Below are positions 37,892 to 46,583 of a stretch of DNA of 64,000 nucleotides, in pieces. How positions within the stretch are numbered: the first letter of the stretch is position 1; the number at the start of each line of letters is the position of its first letter. Origin of the DNA: a virus. The DNA lies in IMG/VR virus record IMGVR_UViG_3300028025_003146, positions 21,742-85,741 of that record; one strand, given 5' to 3'. The notes beneath the pieces are model-generated. The model was not told the origin of the DNA, searched no databases, and saw only the letters and a program-made list of their open reading frames with translations. The position numbers and the translations under genes are program-made.

Positions 37892-39245
37892 GTGTTAGCA
37901 TTTTTTCAGTAAAGAACATATCGTAAGGTTCACAGTCTATTGATATGGTTTCATGAGCAACTTCTATTACTTCAAATAAGTCTACAATTTCCCAACTATT
38001 ACTATCTAGGTCAAAGACATAATCTAACTGCTCAACAACTTCTTCAGACCTAATAAATTGAGTTATTCCATTTCTTTTTACAAGGATCCAGTGCCACTGT
38101 GAGAAGATATCGCCATTAATTACAACAGCCTTGTCTCCAATTCTCCTAGTTATTCCAACTATTTCTGTATTTACAATATTTAAGTTTGGATTATCACTTG
38201 TCCATGATAATGCTTCTTCGGTAACACCTTCAGATGGATTATATGGGAATCCTTCTAGATCTGCAGAAAGTAATATGTCACCTACATTTAAATTTTCAGC
38301 ACGAACAAGTCCTGATGGAGTTCTAACTAAAGTAGATACCGAAACAGATTTTCCAACAGGTGGTCCAAGTGGTGGCAAATCTATTGGTGGAAAAGCTGGT
38401 GGATCTGCTGGTGGAGCTGCTGGTGGATCTGCTGGTGGTGCTGCTGGTGGATCTGCTGGTGGTGCACTTGGTGGAGCTGAAATTCCACAAAAACTGTATC
38501 CAAGGTATACGTCTGGGCATCCAGCCGTCCAAGATCTTTGATATGCGTTTCCATAACCTTGAGCGTTTACGTTAGTGCAATATGTTGGGGCATCTACATA
38601 ATCACAATCTACTGGTGGGCCTGCTGGTGGGCCTGCAGGTGGTCCTGCTGGTGGACCTTGTGGTGGAACAGATGCTGCAGCAGTAGTAAAGCTTGTACTG
38701 GAAGACGCAGAAGATCCACTATAATTTGCATTTGCATATAGTGTTACGGTTACAGAGTAATTTGTGCCAGCAGAAAAACCACTTAGTAGTACTGGTGGGC
38801 CTCCCCCAGAGGATGCACTATTATTCGAAGAACCATTGCTAGCTGTAACGGTATATGAACCCCAACCGCTTCCTCCCCATGTTATGTAGGCTTGATCTTG
38901 AGTCCAAGCTTGGCCTGCTCCTGCGCCATACGCAATAACAGAACCTATATTTGGGTATGGACTTGGCGGCGGCGGTGGTGGTGGAGGCTCTACATAATTG
39001 TAATATCTAAATGGTATAGTCTCACCAATTTTAACAGTACTTCCGCTTGCAATTTCTTGATCTACAATTGACTGATTTAAATTTATATTTTGAATATCAG
39101 AGGCAGTTTCAGACCAACTCAGTCCAACTGATTCTAGGGCTGTTTTTGCTTGAGATCTACTTAAACCTGATAAGTTAGGCACGTTTACTTTTCTAATACC
39201 GACTCTCGATATCGAAATTCTTTTGCTAGATCTTCTTCTAGCCAT
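37872..39245 (-). CDS. PASTA, proline-repeat and Hint-domain surface protein
   Basis: 457 residues in a clear mosaic. Residues 18-84 are PASTA-like (VPNLSGLSRSQAKTALESVGL). Residues 87-95 are an oligoproline. Residues 100-190 are fibronectin III-like. Residues 193-215 and 259-292 are GPPAGPPA/ADPPAAPP repeats bracketing a four-Cys segment. Residues 296-457 are a Hint (hedgehog/intein) domain with STLVRTPSGLVRAENLNVGD at the start and YDMFFTEKMLTHDS at the end. Hint domains self-cleave or splice; here it is C-terminal, as in hedgehog-like precursors. Probably a self-processing fibre or adhesin. Confidence 0.72.
   Translation of the reverse strand: MARRRSSKRISISRVGIRKVNVPNLSGLSRSQAKTALESVGLSWSETASDIQNINLNQSIVDQEIASGSTVKIGETIPFRYYNYVEPPPPPPPPSPYPNIGSVIAYGAGAGQAWTQDQAYITWGGSGWGSYTVTASNGSSNNSASSGGGPPVLLSGFSAGTNYSVTVTLYANANYSGSSASSSTSFTTAAASVPPQGPPAGPPAGPPAGPPVDCDYVDAPTYCTNVNAQGYGNAYQRSWTAGCPDVYLGYSFCGISAPPSAPPADPPAAPPADPPAAPPADPPAFPPIDLPPLGPPVGKSVSVSTLVRTPSGLVRAENLNVGDILLSADLEGFPYNPSEGVTEEALSWTSDNPNLNIVNTEIVGITRRIGDKAVVINGDIFSQWHWILVKRNGITQFIRSEEVVEQLDYVFDLDSNSWEIVDLFEVIEVAHETISIDCEPYDMFFTEKMLTHDSFAI
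38385..38476 (-). repeat. Proline/alanine-encoding tandem DNA repeat
   Basis: Plus-strand GCTGGTGGATCTGCTGGTGG units repeat about four to five times, encoding the ADPPAAPP stretch. A second shorter array (AGPPAGPP) lies near 38610-38660. These arrays could change copy number by slippage. Confidence 0.8.
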
Positions 39246-39246
39246 T

Positions 39247-40635
39247 TTAAACGCTCAGATCGCCTAGGACAACCCAGGAATTTAATGCTCGTTTAATTAA
39301 AGTTGCACTACTCCACTGTGCACGTAATTTTAATCCAGGAGTAGAATTTGGAGTAAATCCATCTCCTGCTATAGTAACCTGAGAGGTTCCTGTTTGTAAT
39401 ATATCTACAGAGTATCCAATGGGAAACAAGTTAGAATCTGTTATTGTTATAGTTCCGCCTGCAGACATTTCAATAAGTCTTCCAGAATCTATTGGCGCAA
39501 TAGTGTAACTGGTAGACTTAGAATTTATTGTTATCGAATCTTCAGATCTAACAGAAACTGATCCTGACATAGATGGATGATATTGACAGGCATAATATAA
39601 ATTATCTGGGGCATTCTGCGGAAGCTCTACAATAATAGAACCATTATCTGCTCCAGCATTTGTTATGCCTTCAGAATAAACATTTGCTAACGAGTACCCG
39701 CCTGGCACTGTTTGAATCCAGAAAGGGTGGTTTGTAGCATTAACTACAATTCTGTACCGCTTGCCTTTTGCAAAGCTAATAGTATCGTTTAAAACTCCAT
39801 TTACAAGGTATCCACCTGAGCCTGAATTAGTAATATAATAATCTACAGAAGGCTGTGAAATAGAAACTTTATTATCTAATGCTGTTTGGGTAGCAGTAGA
39901 TATTGGCTTAACAGAGTCTGCCGTATTGTCTACATTTTCTAAGCCAATCATTGTTTTTGTAATACCGCTTACTGTTCCAGTAAATGTCGGTGAAGCAATA
40001 GGAGCTTTTGTTCCTAGTGCTGTTGTTATAGTTGCAGCGTATGAAGCATCATCATTAATTGCAGCGGCAATTTCATTTAAAGTATTTAATGCATCGGGTG
40101 CTGTATCTATAAGGTTTGATATAGCAGCTGTAATAGCTAAATTTCTGTTTGTTACTTCAGTAGAAATTGCAGAAGTAATTTCTGTGTCTCTTGCAATTGT
40201 TGCTGGGATTTGAGAGTCTGGAACAAAACCATTTAAATCAAGTTCTGCAACTCCTTCTGGGTTTCCCAATAAACTCATTGGAATATAACCAGTGGAAACT
40301 GTATCATCTAATGCATCAATTGCTGCATCAACATATAATTTGCTTGCAATAGTGCTGTCAACTGCAAGAGTGATTGTATTTGCAACATCGTTATAGGTTT
40401 TGGATACACCTGTTCCAGCAACTAATGCTGAGTCTATTGCATCTTGAGCAAGCTCTGTAATTTCACTTGGTATAACGCTTAAAAATGGAAGTGCTGGCCA
40501 TAAACTTGTTCCATTTCCAGCTTTTATTTTATTTAGCGTTGTATCTAGACCTAGTTCTCCAGCTGCTAAAGGTCTTGTGGAAGAAGACCATTGAGATGAA
40601 GTACCTCTTCTAATTTTTATCGTTACTGATGGCAT
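39247..40635 (-). CDS. Tail fibre with cupredoxin-like domain
   Basis: 462 residues. Residues 1-60 have the fibre start SVTIKIRRGTSSQWSSS...GELGLDT. Residues 70-250 share DTAPDALNTLNEIAAAINDD repeats with the fibre at 34572. Residues 275-370 form a cupredoxin-like sandwich: KRYRIVVNATNHPFWI (His303) and YYACQYHPSMSG (Cys350, His353, Met356), the full ligand set of a type 1 copper site. The C-terminus is strand-rich. The domain may bind metal or simply reuse the fold on the virion. Confidence 0.72.
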   Translation of the reverse strand: MPSVTIKIRRGTSSQWSSSTRPLAAGELGLDTTLNKIKAGNGTSLWPALPFLSVIPSEITELAQDAIDSALVAGTGVSKTYNDVANTITLAVDSTIASKLYVDAAIDALDDTVSTGYIPMSLLGNPEGVAELDLNGFVPDSQIPATIARDTEITSAISTEVTNRNLAITAAISNLIDTAPDALNTLNEIAAAINDDASYAATITTALGTKAPIASPTFTGTVSGITKTMIGLENVDNTADSVKPISTATQTALDNKVSISQPSVDYYITNSGSGGYLVNGVLNDTISFAKGKRYRIVVNATNHPFWIQTVPGGYSLANVYSEGITNAGADNGSIIVELPQNAPDNLYYACQYHPSMSGSVSVRSEDSITINSKSTSYTIAPIDSGRLIEMSAGGTITITDSNLFPIGYSVDILQTGTSQVTIAGDGFTPNSTPGLKLRAQWSSATLIKRALNSWVVLGDLSV

Positions 40636-40886
40636 TATGCAGCACCGCCATCAACTACTCCTGGACTTGGAACTTCAACTGATTCTACAGAATAAACTGC
40701 TCCATCATATGTATGAATATGATCTAGTAGGCCTGTTATGGCACCGCCAACTGGGCTCCAAGACGAACCATCATAATATTTTAAAGAAGATTCAGCAGTA
40801 TTAAAATAAATATCACCTATGCGTGGGTTTGCTGGATCTGTTGCTAGTGCTACTGCGTGTAAGGGAACTAATCTTTGAACTGACAT
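40635..40886 (-). CDS. Small fibre N-terminal-like protein
   Basis: 83 residues. RIGDIYFNTAESSLKYYDGSSWSPVGG is the short beta motif commonly found near the attachment end of fibres (compare GQIYYDSSNNTMYYYNG in the next gene). It is followed by LLDHIHTYDG. It shares one base with the next fibre gene. Possibly an adaptor or a truncated fibre. Confidence 0.65.
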   Translation of the reverse strand: MSVQRLVPLHAVALATDPANPRIGDIYFNTAESSLKYYDGSSWSPVGGAITGLLDHIHTYDGAVYSVESVEVPSPGVVDGGAA

Positions 40887-40897
40887 TTAAAACTCCC

Positions 40898-42286
40898 TTA
40901 TCCAGTAATTACGACTCTGTAGGCTCCACTTGCAGGCGCTGTTGCAAATCTTAGTGTAATTGTGTTTGCTGATGTACGCTCTACATCTGTTTCAACTAAA
41001 GCTTTTAGCCCTGCTGTTTCAAAAACTTGAACAGTAACATCATCTGATCCCAAATTGTGTGTTACAACAAGCGCTGTTAAATCTGAAGGGTTAGCAAGAT
41101 TTTCTGCGTACTTTCTTGCAATTGCATGATAGTTTGTTCCATTATTTGTAAGTGTCCAGTTATCGCTTGTCTCATTCCATAGAACTTCAACATCTGCGCC
41201 ATCGCCACGCTCTACACGAATTCCAGCATCTGCTGTTGGTGTTCCAGTATAGTCGGTATTAAGATTAATCTTATTATCAACAATATTTACCTGTGTAGTA
41301 TTTACTGAGTTTATTGTTCCAGCTACGTTTAGGTTTCCGCCTACTGTTAAATTATTTGTAATGCTTACATCATCTGGAAGACCAATTGTTACTGTTGTGC
41401 CTTCTCCTGCTGTAGGGCTTACTGTTACTTCATTAGCTGTTCCTGTAATGTTTGCAACATAATCACCAGTTGTTTGGCTTCCAAGGTTTACATTCTTAAC
41501 ACTTACTGCACCGTCTGTTACGGTAAAATCTGTTGTAGCAAAAGAAGCAACACCACGGTTTGTAGTTGTTGCAATTTCTGCATCTACTGTTAGTATGTTT
41601 GCTACATCATCATATGTTACATCTATACCTTCGCCTGCATTGATTTGTCCAGCAACAATATCTTGAACACGCTCAGCGTTTAATGTTACTGCTCCTGATG
41701 TTACTGTAAAATCTGTTGCGTCAAAGCTTGCAACGCCTTTATTAGTTGAAGTTGCATCTTCTGCTGATACTGTAACTGTATTATTTGTTACAGCTACGTC
41801 AATTCCTTCTCCGCCAGCAACAGTTAATGTGTCAGTTAATAGATTAACTGTATCTGTTCCAGTGTCTCCTGCTATTGAAAGGTTTGTTGCTACGTCTGCT
41901 TCGCTTGCTGCGGTTAAACGACCTTGTGCATCTACGGTAAATGTTGGGATCTTTGTTGTTGAACCGTATGAGCCAGCAGTTACTGTAGTGTTATCTAAGT
42001 CTATTGTTGTTGTGCCTGCTGCATCGTTGTATGTTGATGTTAGACCAACTCCGCCAACGATTGCTGAACCAATTACATCTTGAATAACCTCTGTAGAACC
42101 AGACATTGGCATCCATGGACCATTTGGAGAGGCAAGTCCATTGTAGTAGTACATTGTATTATTGCTTGAGTCATAATAAATCTGACCCGCTACTGGATTG
42201 GATGGTGCTGAACTTAAATTCTGAATTCTTGCATTGAGCAGCTCATTCTTGTTGAGGTCAATGTTGGTTACAAATAATCTTGCCAT
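40898..42286 (-). CDS. Tail fibre protein with tandem strand repeats
   Basis: 462 residues. The N-terminus NIDLNKNELLNARIQNLSSAP is a fibre attachment motif. Then come GQIYYDSSNNTMYYYNG and a shaft with near-duplicate units (NKGVASFDATDFTVTSGAV / NRGVASFATTDFTVTDGAV). A C-terminal domain (LTALVVTHNLGSDDVTVQVFE...FATAPASGAYRVVITG) matches the small beta domain also present in the gene at 42300. The strand-turn repeats suggest a slender trimeric shaft. Confidence 0.75.
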   Translation of the reverse strand: MARLFVTNIDLNKNELLNARIQNLSSAPSNPVAGQIYYDSSNNTMYYYNGLASPNGPWMPMSGSTEVIQDVIGSAIVGGVGLTSTYNDAAGTTTIDLDNTTVTAGSYGSTTKIPTFTVDAQGRLTAASEADVATNLSIAGDTGTDTVNLLTDTLTVAGGEGIDVAVTNNTVTVSAEDATSTNKGVASFDATDFTVTSGAVTLNAERVQDIVAGQINAGEGIDVTYDDVANILTVDAEIATTTNRGVASFATTDFTVTDGAVSVKNVNLGSQTTGDYVANITGTANEVTVSPTAGEGTTVTIGLPDDVSITNNLTVGGNLNVAGTINSVNTTQVNIVDNKINLNTDYTGTPTADAGIRVERGDGADVEVLWNETSDNWTLTNNGTNYHAIARKYAENLANPSDLTALVVTHNLGSDDVTVQVFETAGLKALVETDVERTSANTITLRFATAPASGAYRVVITG

Positions 42287-42299
42287 TTTTTATTCTCCT

Positions 42300-42743
42300 T
42301 TAGGACAGGTACGCTGTCCCTGAAAATGGTTGTGCCATTGTCAGTGTAATCTGGTTAATACTATTATAGTCTATTCCCGTTTCTAATATGTCGCCTGCAG
42401 AATTTTTGATAGTCACATTTGGATTGTATCCCAAATTATGTGTTATCTGAAGGCTATATATTCCATTTACTGGACCTGTTACTTGATTGATCAACCAAGG
42501 GTAAGTCAATGTTCCAGCTGTTAGGAGGTAGTTTGCTGCTCCGACCCATGTAAAGTCTGAGGGCTTTGGACCATAAAATCTTGTTGTGTTTTTGTCGTAA
42601 TAAAAATCGCCTTCAAGACCTAGTGTTTCTGATGGGGCACCTAGGCCATTTAATATTGTTTTTCCTCTTGGTCCTTGAGGGCCAGGACTGGAAATAACTA
42701 CATCATTTACGACTTCTGTTACTATTACTTTTTCTACTGTCAT
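42300..42743 (-). CDS. Collagen-start fibre adaptor
   Basis: 147 residues. A short GPQGPRG follows VVISSPGPQ near residue 22, then GLEGDFYYDKNTTRFYGPK and a C-terminal YSLQITHNLGYNPNVTIKNSAGDILE...GTAYLS. This domain recurs at the C-terminus of the neighbouring fibre. It overlaps the next gene by 4 nt (ATGA). Confidence 0.7.
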   Translation of the reverse strand: MTVEKVIVTEVVNDVVISSPGPQGPRGKTILNGLGAPSETLGLEGDFYYDKNTTRFYGPKPSDFTWVGAANYLLTAGTLTYPWLINQVTGPVNGIYSLQITHNLGYNPNVTIKNSAGDILETGIDYNSINQITLTMAQPFSGTAYLS

Positions 42744-43093
42744 ACTGTCACCGACCTACTTAGTGCTAAAAAGCCTTCAAGTAATTTTATTTTATTTCCG
42801 TTGCTATCTGTCACCATAAGATCATAGGCTGATTTTGGATAGAATAGTTTATTTGTCTGTGCTGGTGTCATTTTAATTGTTAGTTTTCCAGCAGTCGGAT
42901 CTATTGAAATTCCATTTGATAGATTAGGGGTAGTTAATGTAAACGCTAACTTTGATCCGCCTTTTGTGTCTCTAACCTGAAGTTTTGCAGAAGCACCGAC
43001 TAGACTTATCGGTAAGTCTTGGTTGTCTCTATATTCTACAACAAAAGAAAATGTTGCATTTTGGTCTACTTCAAAATTTTTAACTGCTGACAT
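42740..43093 (-). CDS. Ig-like baseplate-upper-protein-like protein
   Basis: 117 residues. FSFVVEYRDNQDLPISLVGASAKLQVRD and the following GISIDPTAGKLTIKMTPAQTNKL resemble the N-terminal beta domain of BppU-type proteins that attach fibres to the baseplate. It is the first gene of the minus-strand fibre block after the holin. A structural role is likely. Confidence 0.62.
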   Translation of the reverse strand: MSAVKNFEVDQNATFSFVVEYRDNQDLPISLVGASAKLQVRDTKGGSKLAFTLTTPNLSNGISIDPTAGKLTIKMTPAQTNKLFYPKSAYDLMVTDSNGNKIKLLEGFLALSRSVTV

Positions 43094-43165
43094 AACATCT
43101 CCTAAAATAGGAAAACTCCTGTACTTATTTTAGCACAGGAGAGTCCCTAATTCGATATTAAATTT

Positions 43166-43402
43166 TTACTTTGCTACGAATCCGAATTCCTTGTTACTTG
43201 GGCTTAGAGCCTTAAGGATTACTGGTGCAACAGCTGCTACGCCACCTAGAAGAAGGTCTCTTGGATTTGTATTTCCAGTCATATATAGAGCAATTGCTGC
43301 TGAAAGAAATGCACGAGCATATGTTCCAAGCGCTGCTAAAATTTGTTCTGTCATTGTTACCTTTCCATCTTTGTTTAAATCCGCTTTATCGAATTTAGCC
43401 AT
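43166..43402 (-). CDS. Putative holin with an EF-hand loop
   Basis: 78 residues. The N-terminus carries DLNKDGKVTMTE (Asp8, Asn10, Asp12, Gly13, Val15, Glu19), a complete EF-hand calcium loop. Two hydrophobic helices follow (AALGTYARAFLSAAIALYM, RDLLLGGVAAVAPVILKAL) and a short tail. Two short membrane helices beside lysis-type genes fit class II holins, which make lethal membrane lesions. The calcium loop is unusual. The endolysin-like gene is on the other strand 3 kb away. Confidence 0.65.
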   Translation of the reverse strand: MAKFDKADLNKDGKVTMTEQILAALGTYARAFLSAAIALYMTGNTNPRDLLLGGVAAVAPVILKALSPSNKEFGFVAK

Positions 43403-43429
43403 ATTATCATCTCCATTTTGGGCGGGGTG

Positions 43430-43455
43430 CCCAGAATTTTGGGGAATATCCCCAA
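43430..43455 (-). terminator. Hairpin after the RNR gene
   Basis: TTGGGG (43439-43444) / CCCCAA (43450-43455), followed on the minus strand by AATTCTGGGC. A second inverted repeat, GGGC..GCCC, lies just beyond. It separates the RNR from the holin gene. Confidence 0.45.
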
Positions 43456-43473
43456 TACTATAATTCTACCACA

Positions 43474-45408
43474 TTAAGCAGATATGTCTACAAGCTCACA
43501 ATTTCCATCTGAGCTGCAGGCAAGGGTGGCATTAGTAGATGTGCCATCCTCTGTCTCATAAAAAGATAAATCTTCCCAGCGAATATCTTTAGGCATCTTT
43601 GCAACAAGTGCATCGTATTCAGCCTTATCTACTTCTTGATATGGAGCCTGCTTGTATGAGTGATCTGAGTGTGGAAGGAATGAAATTCCAGACACTTCGT
43701 CAAAATGCTTATATACCCATGCTCCTACTTCCATCCACTCATCTTCTTTTACAGAAACTGTAATTGATGGCTTATGCTCACACCATGCACGTTGGTAAAC
43801 CAACCAAATGTTAAGGTGCTCAATAGCTGTTAGATCATTTCTGACAATTGCACCCTCTGGTGCCTTTACTGGGAATGAAAATACGTATGTATCGTTTGGC
43901 TTCATTACATCATCTTCTACTGGAATCCCCACCTCTTTAAGGAAGGTAGAAATTGGATCTCCCTTTGAACCACGAACAGTTCTAATATAGTATGGAGAAT
44001 GCCAAGCATGCATTCCTGAAGATACCCCGACCAATTGAGACACTGTTCCAGAAGGCTTTACACAAGTAATAGCGGCAGACTCAGGAATCCCAATTTTCCC
44101 AGCCTCTTCTTTATTCTTTGCTCTTGCTGCTTCTCTAAGGGTCATCAAGAATGACTCTAGTGCAACCAAATCTTGTTTGCCTGACATAAACTTATGCCCA
44201 AACTGTCCAGTCAAAGAAACTCCTAGTAAGCGTTCCTCTTCTGTGTTATCTTTCCAAATCTTACGTAGATACTTAAAGTCTGTAAGAGTGGACTGCCAGG
44301 TTCCAAGAATAGTTGCTAGTTCTACTTTACGTTCAATATCTTTCTTTGTATCATTTTCACGTAGTACGACTTCTGAAAGATTACAAAACTGGTAAGGACG
44401 TAGAATAATCTCTGAACACGGGTTAGTTCCATAGTGTATATCTGGATCTCTTCTTCCATACTTGGCTGCTTGGGCTTGAGCTGCGGCCACATTGTATATG
44501 CCTCGTTCTCCTGATTTTGAATCATATAGAGATTTCCATTCTGCAATAAATTGCTCCATCTCTGGCTTGCGTGAATACGCAACAGAGTTATTAGACAGGG
44601 CACGTTGTGGGCTTGCTTCCCACCAGTTACCTGACTTTGCCTGCGCCATTTCAATATCATTAATATTAGAAAGAGAAATCATTGCTGAGCGACGAACTCC
44701 TCCTACAACAACTACTTCACCAATCTTGCACATAATGTCGTGGCATTCGATTGGCTTTAGGTTTCTTCCTGTAGCATTCTTAAACTTTGCAATTGTAAAA
44801 TCAAACAAGTTAATAAGTGGCTGTGGGCCTGAAGATCTTCCACCCATTGTCTTAAGTCTTGCTCCTGCTGGTCTTACCTTAGAAACATCAATTGCTGGAA
44901 TCTGTCCAGACCAAAGTAGTGCTAGCAACTCACGGTATGCTTTAGCCCAGCCCTGCTTTGAGTCTTCTACTGTAATAACTGTAGTTGACTTCTCTAAAGT
45001 TTCTGGGACGGCAGGAAGCTTATTGATGTACTTATACTCAACAGAGAATCCTACACCTGTACCGCACATAAGGATATACATAGTCTCATCAAATGAACGT
45101 GGTGAATCAACTGGTAAGAAAGCACAGTTATATCCAGCTACATTATCTCTTTCTAATGCTGCTCCTGAAGTCATAACAGAACGCATTGATGGCATAACAT
45201 TTCGTTCAAAGACGAACTCTTTTAATTCCGCAACAAGCTTCTCATTTGGAATATAATTATGGTTCTTTTCTAGATGGCCAAGCATGAAGTTAAAATATCT
45301 ATCTACTGTTTCACCCCAAGTCTCACGACGATTATCTTCTGATATCCATCTTGCATATCTTGATAACGCAATGAAATTTTCGTATGGGTTTGCAATAGTC
45401 TTAGACAT
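43474..45408 (-). CDS. nrdJ: Class II (B12-dependent) ribonucleoside-triphosphate reductase
   Basis: 644 residues, close to the monomeric RTPR family. Hallmarks are GYNCAFLP (Cys95, redox partner), CGTGVGFSVEY, NPCSEI near residue 330 (thiyl-radical Cys), PYQFCNLSEV (partner Cys near 343), the SGTVSQLVG loop and a C-terminal Cys pair (ACSSDGNC) that shuttles electrons from thioredoxin. It makes deoxynucleotides for phage replication using adenosylcobalamin and needs neither oxygen nor a second subunit. The host must supply or import B12. Translation starts at ATG 45408 after AAAAAGG. It is on the structural strand, unusual for an early-type function. Confidence 0.93.
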   Translation of the reverse strand: MSKTIANPYENFIALSRYARWISEDNRRETWGETVDRYFNFMLGHLEKNHNYIPNEKLVAELKEFVFERNVMPSMRSVMTSGAALERDNVAGYNCAFLPVDSPRSFDETMYILMCGTGVGFSVEYKYINKLPAVPETLEKSTTVITVEDSKQGWAKAYRELLALLWSGQIPAIDVSKVRPAGARLKTMGGRSSGPQPLINLFDFTIAKFKNATGRNLKPIECHDIMCKIGEVVVVGGVRRSAMISLSNINDIEMAQAKSGNWWEASPQRALSNNSVAYSRKPEMEQFIAEWKSLYDSKSGERGIYNVAAAQAQAAKYGRRDPDIHYGTNPCSEIILRPYQFCNLSEVVLRENDTKKDIERKVELATILGTWQSTLTDFKYLRKIWKDNTEEERLLGVSLTGQFGHKFMSGKQDLVALESFLMTLREAARAKNKEEAGKIGIPESAAITCVKPSGTVSQLVGVSSGMHAWHSPYYIRTVRGSKGDPISTFLKEVGIPVEDDVMKPNDTYVFSFPVKAPEGAIVRNDLTAIEHLNIWLVYQRAWCEHKPSITVSVKEDEWMEVGAWVYKHFDEVSGISFLPHSDHSYKQAPYQEVDKAEYDALVAKMPKDIRWEDLSFYETEDGTSTNATLACSSDGNCELVDISA

Positions 45409-45496
45409 TTTATAATACCTTTTTCTCCGCCTGGCGGTTAATTTAAATTTAGTGTGAAGATCCTATTCTACCAAAGAACAGTTAAAAGGGGAAGTC

Positions 45497-46498
45497 CTAA
45501 GAAAATTTTTCTACTAAATGTTGAAAGGCTTTCTTAGTCAACTGATCCCAATTATAATCTTCATGTATTTTATCTGCTTGAGCAAAATAATATCCCGAAT
45601 AGCCTTTATAGTCAATAGATACATCACGCATTAACTGTTCTAAATGTTTTGCATCTGGTTTAAACATTTTTCCAATGTACTCATCTCCTACAGATTTAGG
45701 CAAAGTCTCATCTGTAAGTTTAGATTTTAATTTGAGTGGTCCCATATAGTCCACATAGTGAGACCAATCATATGTCGATATGATTGGCATACCTGTTGCT
45801 AAACCTTGAAGCGGGATGAAACCAAAACCTTCTCCCCAAGTAGGGTATAACAAAACATGATGGCTATGATACAAAGAAACAAGATCTGTTTCTGATAACT
45901 CTTCTGTAATTAAAGATATATTGCTATGTGCCATTTCTGGACTCATAAACTGATTATGATTATCGTATACCCTAGTAGTATTAAACTTATGAGCTTTAAT
46001 TGTTAAATGATAGTTTGGATTTCCGCCGAATAGATTAATAAAAGTATCTACTGCTAGTTGTCCGTCTTTTCTTGGAGATGGTTCTCCTATGTGTAAAAAC
46101 TTAAGAGGTTGCCCTTCTTTTAAAACTCTGCGCTTTGGCTTCCAAATTTTTTCTATACCATGTGGGTAAACATATATTGGCTTTGTAACACCGTTGTCTT
46201 TAAATACTTGTGCACACCAATCTGATGTCGCCCAGACTTCATCACAAAAATTAAATCTTTCAACCCAGTCGGGTCTCATGGAAGTTGATTCCCACGGAGT
46301 GTATCCAATCTGATATTGATTTCTATGTAGCTTATAGTGGTGAGGTTGAGTAAAGTTTAATTGAACAGTAGATTTAGGGTTAGCAAAAGATACAGCATGT
46401 CCTAAATTATTTAAAGAATTAACAATATTTTTTCCTGCATAGCCAAAGCCAACAGCAGGATCTAGCCCCGCTTGAATAGTATAATAAGATATATCCAT
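45497..46498 (-). CDS. GT4-type glycosyltransferase
   Basis: 333 residues. The N-terminal Rossmann half (SYYTIQAGLDPAVGFGYAGKNI) is followed by IYVYPHGIEKIW, KFLHIGEPSPRKDG and the family signature HHVLLYPTWGEGFGFIPLQGLATGMPIISTY, in which the two acidic residues around the G-F contact the sugar nucleotide. It likely transfers hexose to a glycan or virion/DNA target; modification of tail fibres or the host surface are both plausible. It is divergent from the lysin gene across a shared promoter region. Confidence 0.85.
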   Translation of the reverse strand: MDISYYTIQAGLDPAVGFGYAGKNIVNSLNNLGHAVSFANPKSTVQLNFTQPHHYKLHRNQYQIGYTPWESTSMRPDWVERFNFCDEVWATSDWCAQVFKDNGVTKPIYVYPHGIEKIWKPKRRVLKEGQPLKFLHIGEPSPRKDGQLAVDTFINLFGGNPNYHLTIKAHKFNTTRVYDNHNQFMSPEMAHSNISLITEELSETDLVSLYHSHHVLLYPTWGEGFGFIPLQGLATGMPIISTYDWSHYVDYMGPLKLKSKLTDETLPKSVGDEYIGKMFKPDAKHLEQLMRDVSIDYKGYSGYYFAQADKIHEDYNWDQLTKKAFQHLVEKFS

Positions 46499-46520
46499 GT
46501 TTTCTTTCTAGTTGACTGGC

Positions 46521-46550
46521 TTGACAGGCTTATCCTATCAATGTTATGAT
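46521..46550 (+). promoter_or_regulatory. Promoter TTGACA-N18-TATGAT for the lysis operon
   Basis: TTGACA 46521-46526 and TATGAT 46545-46550, with an extended TGT before the -10. Predicted start about 46557, with a 27-nt leader containing AGGAGG (46570-46575). Confidence 0.75.
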
Positions 46551-46583
46551 TGTAGTTCGTTATCTCTAGAGGAGGAAATGCCA

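Noticed and set aside
38131-38575. Plus-strand frames of repeated Gly/Ala/Val over the proline repeats
   Set aside because: They are the antisense of GC-rich repeat codons in the Hint-domain gene and have no independent support.
46521-46550. A TGTCAG-type promoter before the lysin
   Set aside because: The region carries a standard TTGACA-N18-TATGAT; no box at 10 bp from the -10.
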